Positions 53,645-60,937 of a DNA stretch of 64,000 nt are shown here, piece after piece; position 1 is the stretch's first letter; the number at the start of each line of letters is the position of its first letter. This DNA comes from an uncultured Lachnospiraceae bacterium (GTDB lineage: Bacteria; Bacillota; Clostridia; Lachnospirales; Lachnospiraceae), in the NCBI GenBank assembly GCA_947628225.1, contig CANQYY010000009.1, forward strand, positions 43,842 through 107,841, read 5' to 3'. The notes under the pieces were generated by a model. It worked only from the letters and a program-made list of their open reading frames with translations, was not told the origin of the DNA and did no database searches. The translations under genes and the position numbers were made by a program.

Positions 53645-54948
53645 TGTTTAGTGTGCTACAGGGATATTTGATTGTGTTTTTAGAAATTATTTGCTGTAAA
53701 ATATTTTTTAAGGCATTTGGTTCAAAAAAGAAAAATGAGAATAAATGGAGTGAACTGATCCTTGTGATGGGATTAGGTTTTTGTGCCGGTACTATTGTAG
53801 TTATATTAGATACCTATTTTCTATTAAAAGAAATATTGCTTATCATTTTTGTTACTATTGGAATGAAATATTATTATGCATATTCATTAAAAAAAAGTTT
53901 CATATTATCCGTTATCTATCAAAGTCTTATATTATTGTTTGATTATGTTGCAATTATATTAGGAGTTACGGTATTAGGCACAGAGGAAATGCAAAGCCCG
54001 ATGATTCAGTCTATTATGACTGTTTTGTCGAAGTGTCTTCTTTTTTTAGGGATTATCTTTATTTGTAAAATTCTGAAGGGAGGTAAGATTGAATGTCTGA
54101 ATGATGCTATTTGGCTAAAGTTTTTGTTTTTTCCCTTGTTTTCTATATGTATTCTTATAGCCCTGGTTTTTAATGTTGATGTTATCGAGAATGAAAGGCA
54201 GGAGCAGATGTTCTGGCTATTTGCTTTTGGCCTGGCAGGCATGAATATTATAACATTTTACTTGTTACAGGACATTGCAGATCGAGAGCGGGAATTACAG
54301 GAGAAAAGAAATTTTGAACGGGAAACGCGAAATCAATTGAAGTTGTACGAATCTATTTCAGACAGTATGGAAATGCAGCGGGCACAAGCGCATGAATATC
54401 AAAATCAATTAACATGTATACAAACGTTATCTTCAAAAAAAGAGTATGAAAAATTGGATGAATATTTAAAAGAAATCAATGGGGAACTTTTGTTGACTTT
54501 TGATTGTATTAACACAAACCATATTATTGTGAATACAATTTTAAATAAGAAATATCAGGAAGCGCTTGAAAAGGGAATAAGTATTGTCTATAAGATTAAC
54601 GATTTGTCCAAAATACAAATGGAAGATCAGGATATTGCATTGCTTTTATCTAATTTGCTGAATAATGCAATAGCTGCTTGTGAAAAATGTTCGGAACGAA
54701 AATTAATAAAACTGAAATTTTTTCACAAAAGAGAGTTTATCATTATCTCTGTTAGAAACACTTTCCATGGGCAGATAGAGTATAAAGATGGAGTAATTCA
54801 AACATTAGAGGAGGACAAAAAAAATCATGGTCTGGGTATCAAGAATATGATTCGGGTAATCGAAAAATATGATGGCAATTATGTTATTGAACATAAAAAT
54901 GGCGAATTCTTTTTTTCAATTATGATTCCACAAGAATATATTGGGTAA
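53644..54948 (+). CDS. GHKL-type sensor histidine kinase (AgrC/HPK10-like)
   Basis: Membrane sensor kinase partnered with the upstream LytTR regulator. About six N-terminal membrane helices (1-220) and no large extracellular domain, the layout of peptide-sensing AgrC/ComD kinases. A dimerisation helix carries His250 in QAHEYQNQLTCIQTL; the ATP-binding part has LLSNLLNNAIAACEK (N box) and NHGLGIKNMIRVIEKY (G box). 434 aa. AAGGAG in the end of the regulator gene precedes the ATG. Signal is unknown; no agrB/agrD-like gene is seen nearby, so it may sense a foreign peptide or envelope stress. Confidence 0.9.
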   Translation: MFSVLQGYLIVFLEIICCKIFFKAFGSKKKNENKWSELILVMGLGFCAGTIVVILDTYFLLKEILLIIFVTIGMKYYYAYSLKKSFILSVIYQSLILLFDYVAIILGVTVLGTEEMQSPMIQSIMTVLSKCLLFLGIIFICKILKGGKIECLNDAIWLKFLFFPLFSICILIALVFNVDVIENERQEQMFWLFAFGLAGMNIITFYLLQDIADRERELQEKRNFERETRNQLKLYESISDSMEMQRAQAHEYQNQLTCIQTLSSKKEYEKLDEYLKEINGELLLTFDCINTNHIIVNTILNKKYQEALEKGISIVYKINDLSKIQMEDQDIALLLSNLLNNAIAACEKCSERKLIKLKFFHKREFIIISVRNTFHGQIEYKDGVIQTLEEDKKNHGLGIKNMIRVIEKYDGNYVIEHKNGEFFFSIMIPQEYIG

Positions 54949-55059
54949 TTATTTACGGCAAGTTGTATAAATCTATGATTCGTTAAGTTTCAGCAGGAGT
55001 CAGAAGAAAAGGGACTGAAGATAGCCATTCAATCCGTATTCATCTTCTTTGATGATAAG

Positions 55060-55104
55060 AAGGTCAATTCTGCCTAAAAAGGTCTAATTCTGCCAAAGGT
55101 CTGG
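55060..55104 (+). promoter_or_regulatory. Direct-repeat operator candidate for the LytTR regulator
   Basis: AAGGTCAATTCTGCC (55060-55074) and AAGGTCTAATTCTGCC (55079-55094) are near-identical, and a third partial copy AAGGTCTGG starts at 55096. Starts are 19 and 17 bases apart and the array ends at the predicted -35 (55102). LytTR proteins bind direct repeats of about nine bases; the first copy fits the general LytTR consensus at 7 of 9 positions by my count. Confidence 0.5.
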
Positions 55105-55130
55105 AAAATCTCACTAAGGTTATATATACT
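55102..55130 (+). promoter_or_regulatory. Predicted promoter of the lipoprotein/ABC operon
   Basis: TGGAAA (55102-55107), 17 bases, TATACT (55125-55130). The -10 is strong and the -35 weak, as expected for a promoter that needs an activator bound to the repeats just upstream. Confidence 0.45.
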
Positions 55131-55239
55131 GCTTTTTCAATAGAGGTATTATATGCTGGAAAAAGGTGATTATGCTTGTAAAAATAATGATAGAGCGCAA
55201 TCATCCTAATTTATATGGAAAGAGTAGGTTTTCGTAATT

Positions 55240-56367
55240 ATGAAAAAAATTTTTGTCTGCTTAATTTTATTGCTTGTTACCCTTACTGCCTGTACGGATC
55301 AAAAAGAAGAAAAAAAAGGATATGATATATCTCAAAATAAATGGGATAATGAAACGTTAGACAATAATCTGCGGGCGGATTTTGAAGCGGAATCTGTAGA
55401 AAAAGCTTATAAATATCATGCCAGACTGACAGATTTACCTGTAGATAAGATAAAAAAGATATTTATGGGTTGGGACACCAGTTCTTCAATGATAGAGAAA
55501 GAGGATACTGGTGATGGAATTACGAAATGGTTATATACAGAACAGGGAACAGAAATTGGTTCTAATTGGGAAAATACAATTGCGACGACGAAAGATTATT
55601 CATATTATGATAATTGTCTGTGGGCGGATAGTGATGCTTTTGACGTCGATGGAAAAGCGACTGCTAAATTGGGGACTGCGGAAGAACTTGATTTTTTGAA
55701 AAAAAAAGATGTGGAAAAAAAGGTCCGCCTTATGTTTGATGAGTTGAATCTGGGATTTGAAGTCCATAAAATTACATTTCAGACATTAACGGCACCCTAT
55801 TTAAATAATTTAAGAGAAAAAGCGAAAGAGGATTTGGAAAAGAAAAAGGATGAGGAAACAGAGAATCCTTACGTGAATGAGGATTATTTGAAAAAGTGGA
55901 AAAAATCAGAGGGCGCTTATTATCTGACTATTGAATTTAGTAATGCAGATATTGTCATCTCAAATAATGGAAATGAAAGCGATCTTTCTGATAATACATA
56001 TATTTTTTCATTTGAAGCACAAATGATTTATAACCAAAAAGGATGCGTCTATCTAAATTTACCCTGTGTTATTAAAAAAGAAGAAGAGAGCGCAGAAGAA
56101 ACAAAACTGATTTCTGTGGCAGATGCTGTACAGAGTTTGAAAAAGGATATGACATCCATAATATTGACAGATGATAATCTGATCAGTGAGGGAAAACTTC
56201 AATATTTGCCGATAGGGACTTTGAGCAGCCGGGATTTGGAACTGCTTCCTATGTGGGTGTTTAAAATTCAGAAAAATGCCGAAACGGAAAAGGCGGGGAA
56301 GAAAAAAACGATAACAAGTGCTTCCTACGCATACGTTGATGCTAGTACGGGAAAGGTGTTGCATTAA
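55240..56367 (+). CDS. Lipoprotein of unknown function linked to an ABC transporter
   Basis: A lipoprotein signal peptide (KKIFVCLILLLVTLTAC; lipobox LTAC with the acylated Cys near residue 18) is followed by about 355 hydrophilic residues without membrane helices, so it is anchored outside the membrane. Lys/Glu-rich segment at about 195-215. I do not recognise the domain. It is the first gene of a four-gene unit: its stop overlaps the next ATG by one base, and two membrane proteins and an ATPase follow. A role as substrate-capturing or sensing partner of that exporter is an inference. A+T-rich codon use like its neighbours. Confidence 0.75.
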   Translation: MKKIFVCLILLLVTLTACTDQKEEKKGYDISQNKWDNETLDNNLRADFEAESVEKAYKYHARLTDLPVDKIKKIFMGWDTSSSMIEKEDTGDGITKWLYTEQGTEIGSNWENTIATTKDYSYYDNCLWADSDAFDVDGKATAKLGTAEELDFLKKKDVEKKVRLMFDELNLGFEVHKITFQTLTAPYLNNLREKAKEDLEKKKDEETENPYVNEDYLKKWKKSEGAYYLTIEFSNADIVISNNGNESDLSDNTYIFSFEAQMIYNQKGCVYLNLPCVIKKEEESAEETKLISVADAVQSLKKDMTSIILTDDNLISEGKLQYLPIGTLSSRDLELLPMWVFKIQKNAETEKAGKKKTITSASYAYVDASTGKVLH

Positions 56368-57173
56368 TGAGAAAAGTAATTTGGAATTATTCTAAAATTT
56401 TTTGGGGAGGATATTTCTGGCTTGGATTAATCGGCGTTTTTTTAGTATTTCTTATGGATGCAGATTTGCCTGTTTTTTTTGATATGCAGACATGGTCTGT
56501 TTTGCAGGCTAACTCTGATGTTATCATGACAGTAGCAGATATTATTTATTTTGGCATATATTTTTCCCTTATTTTTGTTTTTTCCGGTCTGGCATTTGCT
56601 ACTCAGTTTTATCGGGAATGGAATAGTGGTATTGTTCCTTGGATGGTTTGTAAATGGGGGATAAAAAGATATACATTTACATATACCTGTTTGGCGGCTT
56701 TGTCAGGAGGGATCATATCTTCCGGGGGATTTTTGCTGTATATTTTATATATGGCGTACCATATACCTATATTAAATCCTGTACTGCTTGACCAACACAA
56801 AGATTTGGGAATGTATGTATATGCCATGTATGGCAGCGGCATCCATTATATTATTATTATGGCATTTATATTTTTTGTGTTGGGCGCATTTATTGGAATT
56901 ATATCTCTATGTTTGTCAACAGTGCTGGACAATCGATATGTTCTGATGCTGATGCCGTATATACTGTACCGCGCATATGTGGAAATAGTAAAGGTACTCC
57001 ATATACCAGGTGAATTTCGTGTGGATTACTTTCTGTTTGGCAGGCTCAACATTGGAAACTCCTTTTGGAATACAGTAATCATTCTATCAGGTGTTTTTGC
57101 TGCTATAACTGTTACGGGATGTTTTTTGTTTCGGAAGGGCGTAAAAAGGAGACTGTGCTATGGCAAATATTAA
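56367..57173 (+). CDS. ABC-2-like membrane protein (permease subunit 1)
   Basis: About six membrane helices over 268 residues with no other recognised domain (for example IADIIYFGIYFSLIFVFSGL-like and FLFRKGVKRR at the end). Position between a lipoprotein gene and a second membrane protein and ATPase gene indicates a subunit of an ABC-2-type exporter such as those for antimicrobial peptide immunity. Overlaps the previous gene by 1 base and the next by 14, strong coupling. Family assignment is by topology and context. Confidence 0.65.
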   Translation: MRKVIWNYSKIFWGGYFWLGLIGVFLVFLMDADLPVFFDMQTWSVLQANSDVIMTVADIIYFGIYFSLIFVFSGLAFATQFYREWNSGIVPWMVCKWGIKRYTFTYTCLAALSGGIISSGGFLLYILYMAYHIPILNPVLLDQHKDLGMYVYAMYGSGIHYIIIMAFIFFVLGAFIGIISLCLSTVLDNRYVLMLMPYILYRAYVEIVKVLHIPGEFRVDYFLFGRLNIGNSFWNTVIILSGVFAAITVTGCFLFRKGVKRRLCYGKY

Positions 57174-58017
57174 AAGAGTATTCATGGTATGGAGATACCA
57201 AACAACACTGTTGTTTCAGGATAAGAAATTTTATCTGGTGCTTATTATGCTATTTTTGTACACACGTTCCAATTTGGAACCGATACGTTATTTTTCAGAC
57301 ACGGTTGGAGTTGGTGTTACGCCATTTACGTTTGCCATTTTAATGAATGGCATGTTGTTCCCTGTAATTATTTTGATTGGATTTTTATTTTTAATCTGTG
57401 ATGCTCCGTTTATACAACAAGGCTATTTATTTTTGGTGGCACGAAGTGGAAAAATTATGTGGGGGATAGGAGAATGCCTTTTCCTTTTTACAACATCTTT
57501 TTTGTACGCTATTATAATTTATTTGTTTTCGGTTATAAATCTGGCGCCTGATATTGAATGGGGATCCGAGTGGGGGAAGGCAATTTTGACGTTAATGCGG
57601 ACAGATGCCATGGAGAAGTTTAACATACAGGACTGGAATCCGGTTGTAGTAAATAATTATACTGCTTCAGAAGCCAACTTAAAAACATTTTTTTTGCTGT
57701 TGTTGTTGCTTTGGGGGCTGGGGATTTTATTGTTTGGCATTAATTATATTTGTAAAAATCATTTTGGGATTGTAGTGGGAATTTTCATCATACTTTTTGA
57801 TTTTGCATTATACAATTTGTTTTCGGTACAGTATTATAAATTTTCATTAGTTTCCTTAATGAAGTTGTCTGTAATAGCAGGTGTTGAACGATGGAGTCCT
57901 ACATTTTGGTATGCGGTATCTGTTTTGGGCGGAATATGTGTTGCAGGAATTGTGTTAATTGTATTAATGTTGAAGTTGAAAAAAGGGATTAATCCGGAGA
58001 ACAGGAGGAGGCAGTGA
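57160..58017 (+). CDS. ABC-2-like membrane protein (permease subunit 2)
   Basis: 285 residues, about six membrane helices (for example ILMNGMLFPVIILIGFLFLI, FGIVVGIFIILFDFALYNLF, VLGGICVAGIVLIVLMLKLK). No sequence family recognised. Starts 14 bases before the end of the first permease gene; its stop overlaps the ATPase start. Presumably forms a heterodimeric membrane channel with the previous product. Confidence 0.65.
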   Translation: MANIKRVFMVWRYQTTLLFQDKKFYLVLIMLFLYTRSNLEPIRYFSDTVGVGVTPFTFAILMNGMLFPVIILIGFLFLICDAPFIQQGYLFLVARSGKIMWGIGECLFLFTTSFLYAIIIYLFSVINLAPDIEWGSEWGKAILTLMRTDAMEKFNIQDWNPVVVNNYTASEANLKTFFLLLLLLWGLGILLFGINYICKNHFGIVVGIFIILFDFALYNLFSVQYYKFSLVSLMKLSVIAGVERWSPTFWYAVSVLGGICVAGIVLIVLMLKLKKGINPENRRRQ

Positions 58018-58670
58018 TGGAAACTGAAAATATTGTAAGAGTAGAAAATATATCGGTAAAGATCAAAGATGCTTTGATTTTACAAAATATAACACTTGAT
58101 TTTCAAGCGGGCAATATTTATGGACTGGTAGGAAGAAATGGTAGTGGGAAAACAATGCTAATGAAAGCAATCTGCGGATTTGTTCCTGTTACGGAGGGAA
58201 AGATTACTGTGTTTGGCAAAGTAATCGGAAAAAAAAATCAATTTGCGGAGAATATGGGATTTATTATAGAAACACCAGGATTTTTACCGAATTACACAGC
58301 ATATCAGAATTTAGCGTTTTTATCTTCAATCAATGGGAAAATAGATAAAAAAAGAATATATGCCATGCTCGAACAAGTGGGGTTGGGATCGGCAGGTCAA
58401 AAAAAGGTTGGGAAATTTTCGCTTGGGATGAATCAGAGGTTGGGATTGGCACAGGCATTGATAGAAGATCCGGATTTGCTTATACTGGATGAACCATTTA
58501 ATGGACTTGACAATGATGGTGTTAAACAGATTCGCTCTTTGCTGATGGAACTGCGCGATAACGGAAAAACTATTATTATGGCGAGTCATACGCAGGAAGA
58601 TATTGATGTGCTGTGTGATAAGGTATATAAAATGGATAAGGGAAAGATATTAGATACCGATGTGGTTTAA
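58017..58670 (+). CDS. ABC transporter ATP-binding protein (BcrA-like)
   Basis: ATPase subunit of the exporter. Walker A GLVGRNGSGKTMLMKAICG at about 35-50, signature SLGMNQRLGLAQAL, Walker B LLILDEPFNGLD, and H-loop in IMASHTQEDI. The short, 217-residue form and the LSxGMxQRLG signature are typical of peptide-immunity and bacitracin-type (BcrA/SpaF-like) transporters. ATG at 58017 follows AGGAGGAG; a GTG at 58014 is also possible. Overlaps the preceding gene. Substrate unknown. Confidence 0.92.
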   Translation: METENIVRVENISVKIKDALILQNITLDFQAGNIYGLVGRNGSGKTMLMKAICGFVPVTEGKITVFGKVIGKKNQFAENMGFIIETPGFLPNYTAYQNLAFLSSINGKIDKKRIYAMLEQVGLGSAGQKKVGKFSLGMNQRLGLAQALIEDPDLLILDEPFNGLDNDGVKQIRSLLMELRDNGKTIIMASHTQEDIDVLCDKVYKMDKGKILDTDVV

Positions 58671-58960
58671 TATTTTTTTTGCCTAAAACACCTGATAAAA
58701 TCGTACGGATTTTATAAAATAATAGCACGAAGTTGAAGGAAGTGATAGGGTAAAAAATCACGCTAATGGAGGATGATAATATGTCGATTACAGCGAAATC
58801 ATCTTCGCGTCCAACATTGGAAAAAATTGTAGAATTATATTGAGTGTTATGTTATACTGTTCATGTTGAAAAAATCTGGCACTAAACAGATATATCGAAT
58901 GATAGATAGAAGAAATCATAAAATGTTTACGGATATGTATATTCCTGATGGGAGGTGTTA
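58671..58960 (+). other. Intergenic region before the toxin-antitoxin pair
   Basis: A T-run and an 8-bp hairpin (ATAAAATC 58695-58702 with GATTTTAT 58708-58715) follow the ATPase gene, a weak terminator candidate. At 58781-58843 a 20-codon frame (MSITAKSSSRPTLEKIVELY) has a good GGAGG site, so it may be a real small peptide or the truncated start of a lost gene. An extended -10 TGTTATACT lies at 58850-58858, about 100 bases before mntA. Confidence 0.45.
58781..58843 (+). CDS. Possible 20-residue peptide or truncated gene start
   Basis: The reading frame encodes MSITAKSSSRPTLEKIVELY and is preceded by TGGAGGATGATAAT with GGAGG at a normal distance. The sequence looks like the N terminus of a longer protein that stops after LEKIVELY, so a broken gene is as likely as a functional small peptide. 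I do not recognise a family. Confidence 0.35.
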   Translation: MSITAKSSSRPTLEKIVELY

Positions 58961-59242
58961 ATGATTAAAAATATTCTAAAATATCATAATAAACTTTCAA
59001 ATATTGCAAAAAGATTTCCTAATGCTGAAATTTATGTATTTGGATCACAAGCAAAAGGAAATTCCCGTAATGACAGCGACCTTGATGTGGCTGTATTTGG
59101 TCAAAAAGGCGCTTCTTTCGCAGAAATTGAAGAAGCTTTTCAGGAAAGCACCATACCATTAACTATGGAAATAATATGTATGGATATGATGAAAGGATCT
59201 GTATTGGAAAGAGAGGTTTTAAAATATGGTATCAAGATTTGA
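58961..59242 (+). CDS. mntA: MntA-type nucleotidyltransferase antitoxin
   Basis: Minimal nucleotidyltransferase (93 aa). The motif FGSQAKG (Gly28-Ser29) with Asp40 and Asp42 in SDLDVAVF, followed by TMEIICMD, is the catalytic set of the MNT family. In characterised HepT/MntA systems the MNT protein adds AMP to the HEPN toxin to inactivate it. The ATG at 58961 lies 5 bases after GGAGG; a GTG at 58955 is inside that site. Overlaps the HEPN gene by 17 bases in another frame, typical of this pair. A+T-rich, consistent with horizontal origin. Confidence 0.85.
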   Translation: MIKNILKYHNKLSNIAKRFPNAEIYVFGSQAKGNSRNDSDLDVAVFGQKGASFAEIEEAFQESTIPLTMEIICMDMMKGSVLEREVLKYGIKI

Positions 59243-59660
59243 AATTAAATTCAAAAATTTTTTAAATTCTGTAGAAGGATTGCGCTCTTACAATAATGAT
59301 GATCAAGTCCATCAAAAAGCCTTATTATATGATTTTAATGGCGTTGTGGAACAGGGGTGGAAAATCATAAAATATTATCTTGAATACGTAAATGGCTTGG
59401 ATGATCTGGGTAATCAGTCAAAAAAGATTATACGCGCAGGAAAAGATGATGGTCTTTATAGCGAAGCAATTGCTGATTCTTTAATGGAGATGATTGATCT
59501 TAGGAATGTTCTGGCTCATGAATATGATTATGAAAATATAAATAGTAAATGTCAAAGAATACAATCATTCATGTCAACTGTAGAAGATCTTTATACGATC
59601 ATATATAATCTAAGAATACAATATGCAAAATATTGGGAAAAAGATACTATAGATTTTTAA
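59226..59660 (+). CDS. hepT: HepT-type HEPN toxin (HI0074 family)
   Basis: HEPN-domain protein of the nucleotidyltransferase-substrate-binding (HI0074) type. The all-alpha fold ends with the RX4HXY motif, RNVLAHEY (Arg93, His98, Tyr100), the RNase active site, with the Tyr that MntA can modify in known systems. 144 aa. Starts within mntA, so the two are translated together. The partner order (NTase then HEPN) matches HI0073/HI0074. Toxin activity is inferred from the motif. Confidence 0.85.
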   Translation: MVSRFEIKFKNFLNSVEGLRSYNNDDQVHQKALLYDFNGVVEQGWKIIKYYLEYVNGLDDLGNQSKKIIRAGKDDGLYSEAIADSLMEMIDLRNVLAHEYDYENINSKCQRIQSFMSTVEDLYTIIYNLRIQYAKYWEKDTIDF

Positions 59661-59682
59661 AATTGTATTAAGTTGTTGGTAG

Positions 59683-59877
59683 TGGCAAAAAAAAATGAAA
59701 ACAATGGGAGCTAAACGTGTTTTTGTATCGGTAACTTTTGCACTGTTTACAGAGGGTGTTGAACTTTTTGATAAAGCGCATAGCGAGGGACTTATCGAGG
59801 CAGTGTTTATTACTAATGCGTCATATAGAAGAAAAAAGATAAAGAAAGCGGTCTGGCATAGAGAGATTTTTTTGTGA
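59683..59877 (+). pseudogene. prs: Fragment of a ribose-phosphate pyrophosphokinase gene
   Basis: The frame encodes KKMKTMGAKRVFVSVTFALF and EGVELFDKAHSEGLIEAVFI-type sequence ending TNASYRRKKIKKAVWHREIF, which closely resembles the C-terminal third of PRPP synthases (GAKRVF..TFGLFT..LEKFDEA....GLID.V..TN..Y). Nothing upstream continues the enzyme: an in-frame TAG lies at 59680, and about 250 N-terminal residues and the final C terminus are missing. There is no ribosome site except by chance. It is a decayed remnant lying between the toxin-antitoxin pair and the convergent AraC gene. Confidence 0.6.
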
Positions 59878-59879
59878 GA

Positions 59880-60725
59880 TTATTCGCTATGCAGTTTTTG
59901 ACACGAGAAAAGCAGGGCATACTTCTTTGGGGTATACCCTGTGTGTTTTTTAAATGTCGTAATAAAATTGCTGTAGTTTGTGAAACCGGACAGTTCACAG
60001 GCTTCCGTCACATTCTTTCCGCTGCGCAGGAGCGATTTTGCATGGGCGATCCGCAGTAGGAGAAGGTAGTTAAAGATTGTCGTGCCGGTGTCCTCCTTAA
60101 AACGGTGGCACAGATAGTATTTGCTAATGGAAAAAATCCGGGCGAGGGAATCCAGTGACACAGGGGAGGTCAGATGACTGTCCATATAGTCCATGACAGC
60201 ATGGATTGTCGGCGTGCAGCGGGAGGCTATCGGAGGCGAAGCGTGGGCAAACAGGTTGTTGACGAATACAAGAAGCTGCAGCAGATAAGTTTCTAACATC
60301 AATTTACTGCCCGGCAGCGTATGAGAATCATTTTCGGCCATGCGGGCGTACTGGATACGAAAATAAGCCAGTTGCTGTCCGTCCAGCGCGAGCAGATTCC
60401 GCTCGCCGTCTTTTCTTGCCGTGAAGCAGGCGGCAAGATCCAGATCTTCTGCATTATACTTCCGGAAAAAGGACGGAGGTATATGGATGTAAATCCTTTT
60501 ATATGGTTTTTCCGTCCGGTTGATCGCCTTGTGGATCTCCCTGTCATTGATTATCATAAGGGAACCGGGCGTCAGATGATAAAAAGTCTGTTTCACACAG
60601 AAATCGAGTTCCCCTTCCAGAAGCAGAAAAAGTTCATAAAAATTATGCAGGTGAAAATCTTTTACATAATTTTGTGTAGAAGAAAGAAAATTATGGGATA
60701 TTTCATCGGAATATTCCTGAATCAT
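59880..60725 (-). CDS. AraC-family transcriptional regulator
   Basis: Sugar-locus type activator. N-terminal cupin sensor domain (about 20-110: HNFYELFLLLEGELDFCV, TPGSLMIINDREIHKAI) and C-terminal double helix-turn-helix (about 175-275: VSLDSLARIFSISKYYLCHR, FKEDTGTTIFNYLLLLRI, VTEACELSGFTNYSNFITTF, KKHTGYTPKKY). 281 aa. GGAGAGGAGG precedes the ATG on the minus strand. Divergent from the GH115 gene, so it likely controls it, possibly in response to xylan fragments. The remnant PRPP synthase gene converges with it 2 bases away. Confidence 0.9.
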   Translation of the reverse strand: MIQEYSDEISHNFLSSTQNYVKDFHLHNFYELFLLLEGELDFCVKQTFYHLTPGSLMIINDREIHKAINRTEKPYKRIYIHIPPSFFRKYNAEDLDLAACFTARKDGERNLLALDGQQLAYFRIQYARMAENDSHTLPGSKLMLETYLLQLLVFVNNLFAHASPPIASRCTPTIHAVMDYMDSHLTSPVSLDSLARIFSISKYYLCHRFKEDTGTTIFNYLLLLRIAHAKSLLRSGKNVTEACELSGFTNYSNFITTFKKHTGYTPKKYALLFSCQKLHSE

Positions 60726-60937
60726 GGAACGTCCTCCTCTCCTGCCAAACGGGGGCAGATATCGCCCGGATACCGCTTGTCGCAGTTTCTGACAGCAATA
60801 TTTACAAGTTTTTTAACAATATGCGCAAAGATATTTGAAATCTTTTGTATTATTATAGTGGGTAAGAGAGGAAAATGCAAGTCGTAGTATCGTTGGTTCG
60901 GCTGTGTTTGAGGACAGCTGACCGGAAGGAGGACAGT

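Larger units (their letters stand above)
54949..55239 (+). other. Regulatory intergenic region with a short gene remnant
   Basis: This 291-base gap holds four things. (i) A short open remnant, 54979-55077, without a start, encoding ESEEKGLKIAIQSVFIFFDD and ending in TAA; it looks like the tail of a lost gene but I do not recognise it. (ii) AAGGTC repeats at 55060, 55079 and 55096. (iii) A predicted promoter at 55102-55130. (iv) A possible 18-codon reading frame, 55153-55209 (MLEKGDYACKNNDRAQSS), with only a weak AGAGGT before it. Confidence 0.45.

Noticed and set aside
54979..55077. 32-codon frame ending KKVNSA as a gene
   Set aside because: No start codon with a ribosome site and no family match; kept only as a possible remnant in the intergenic entry.
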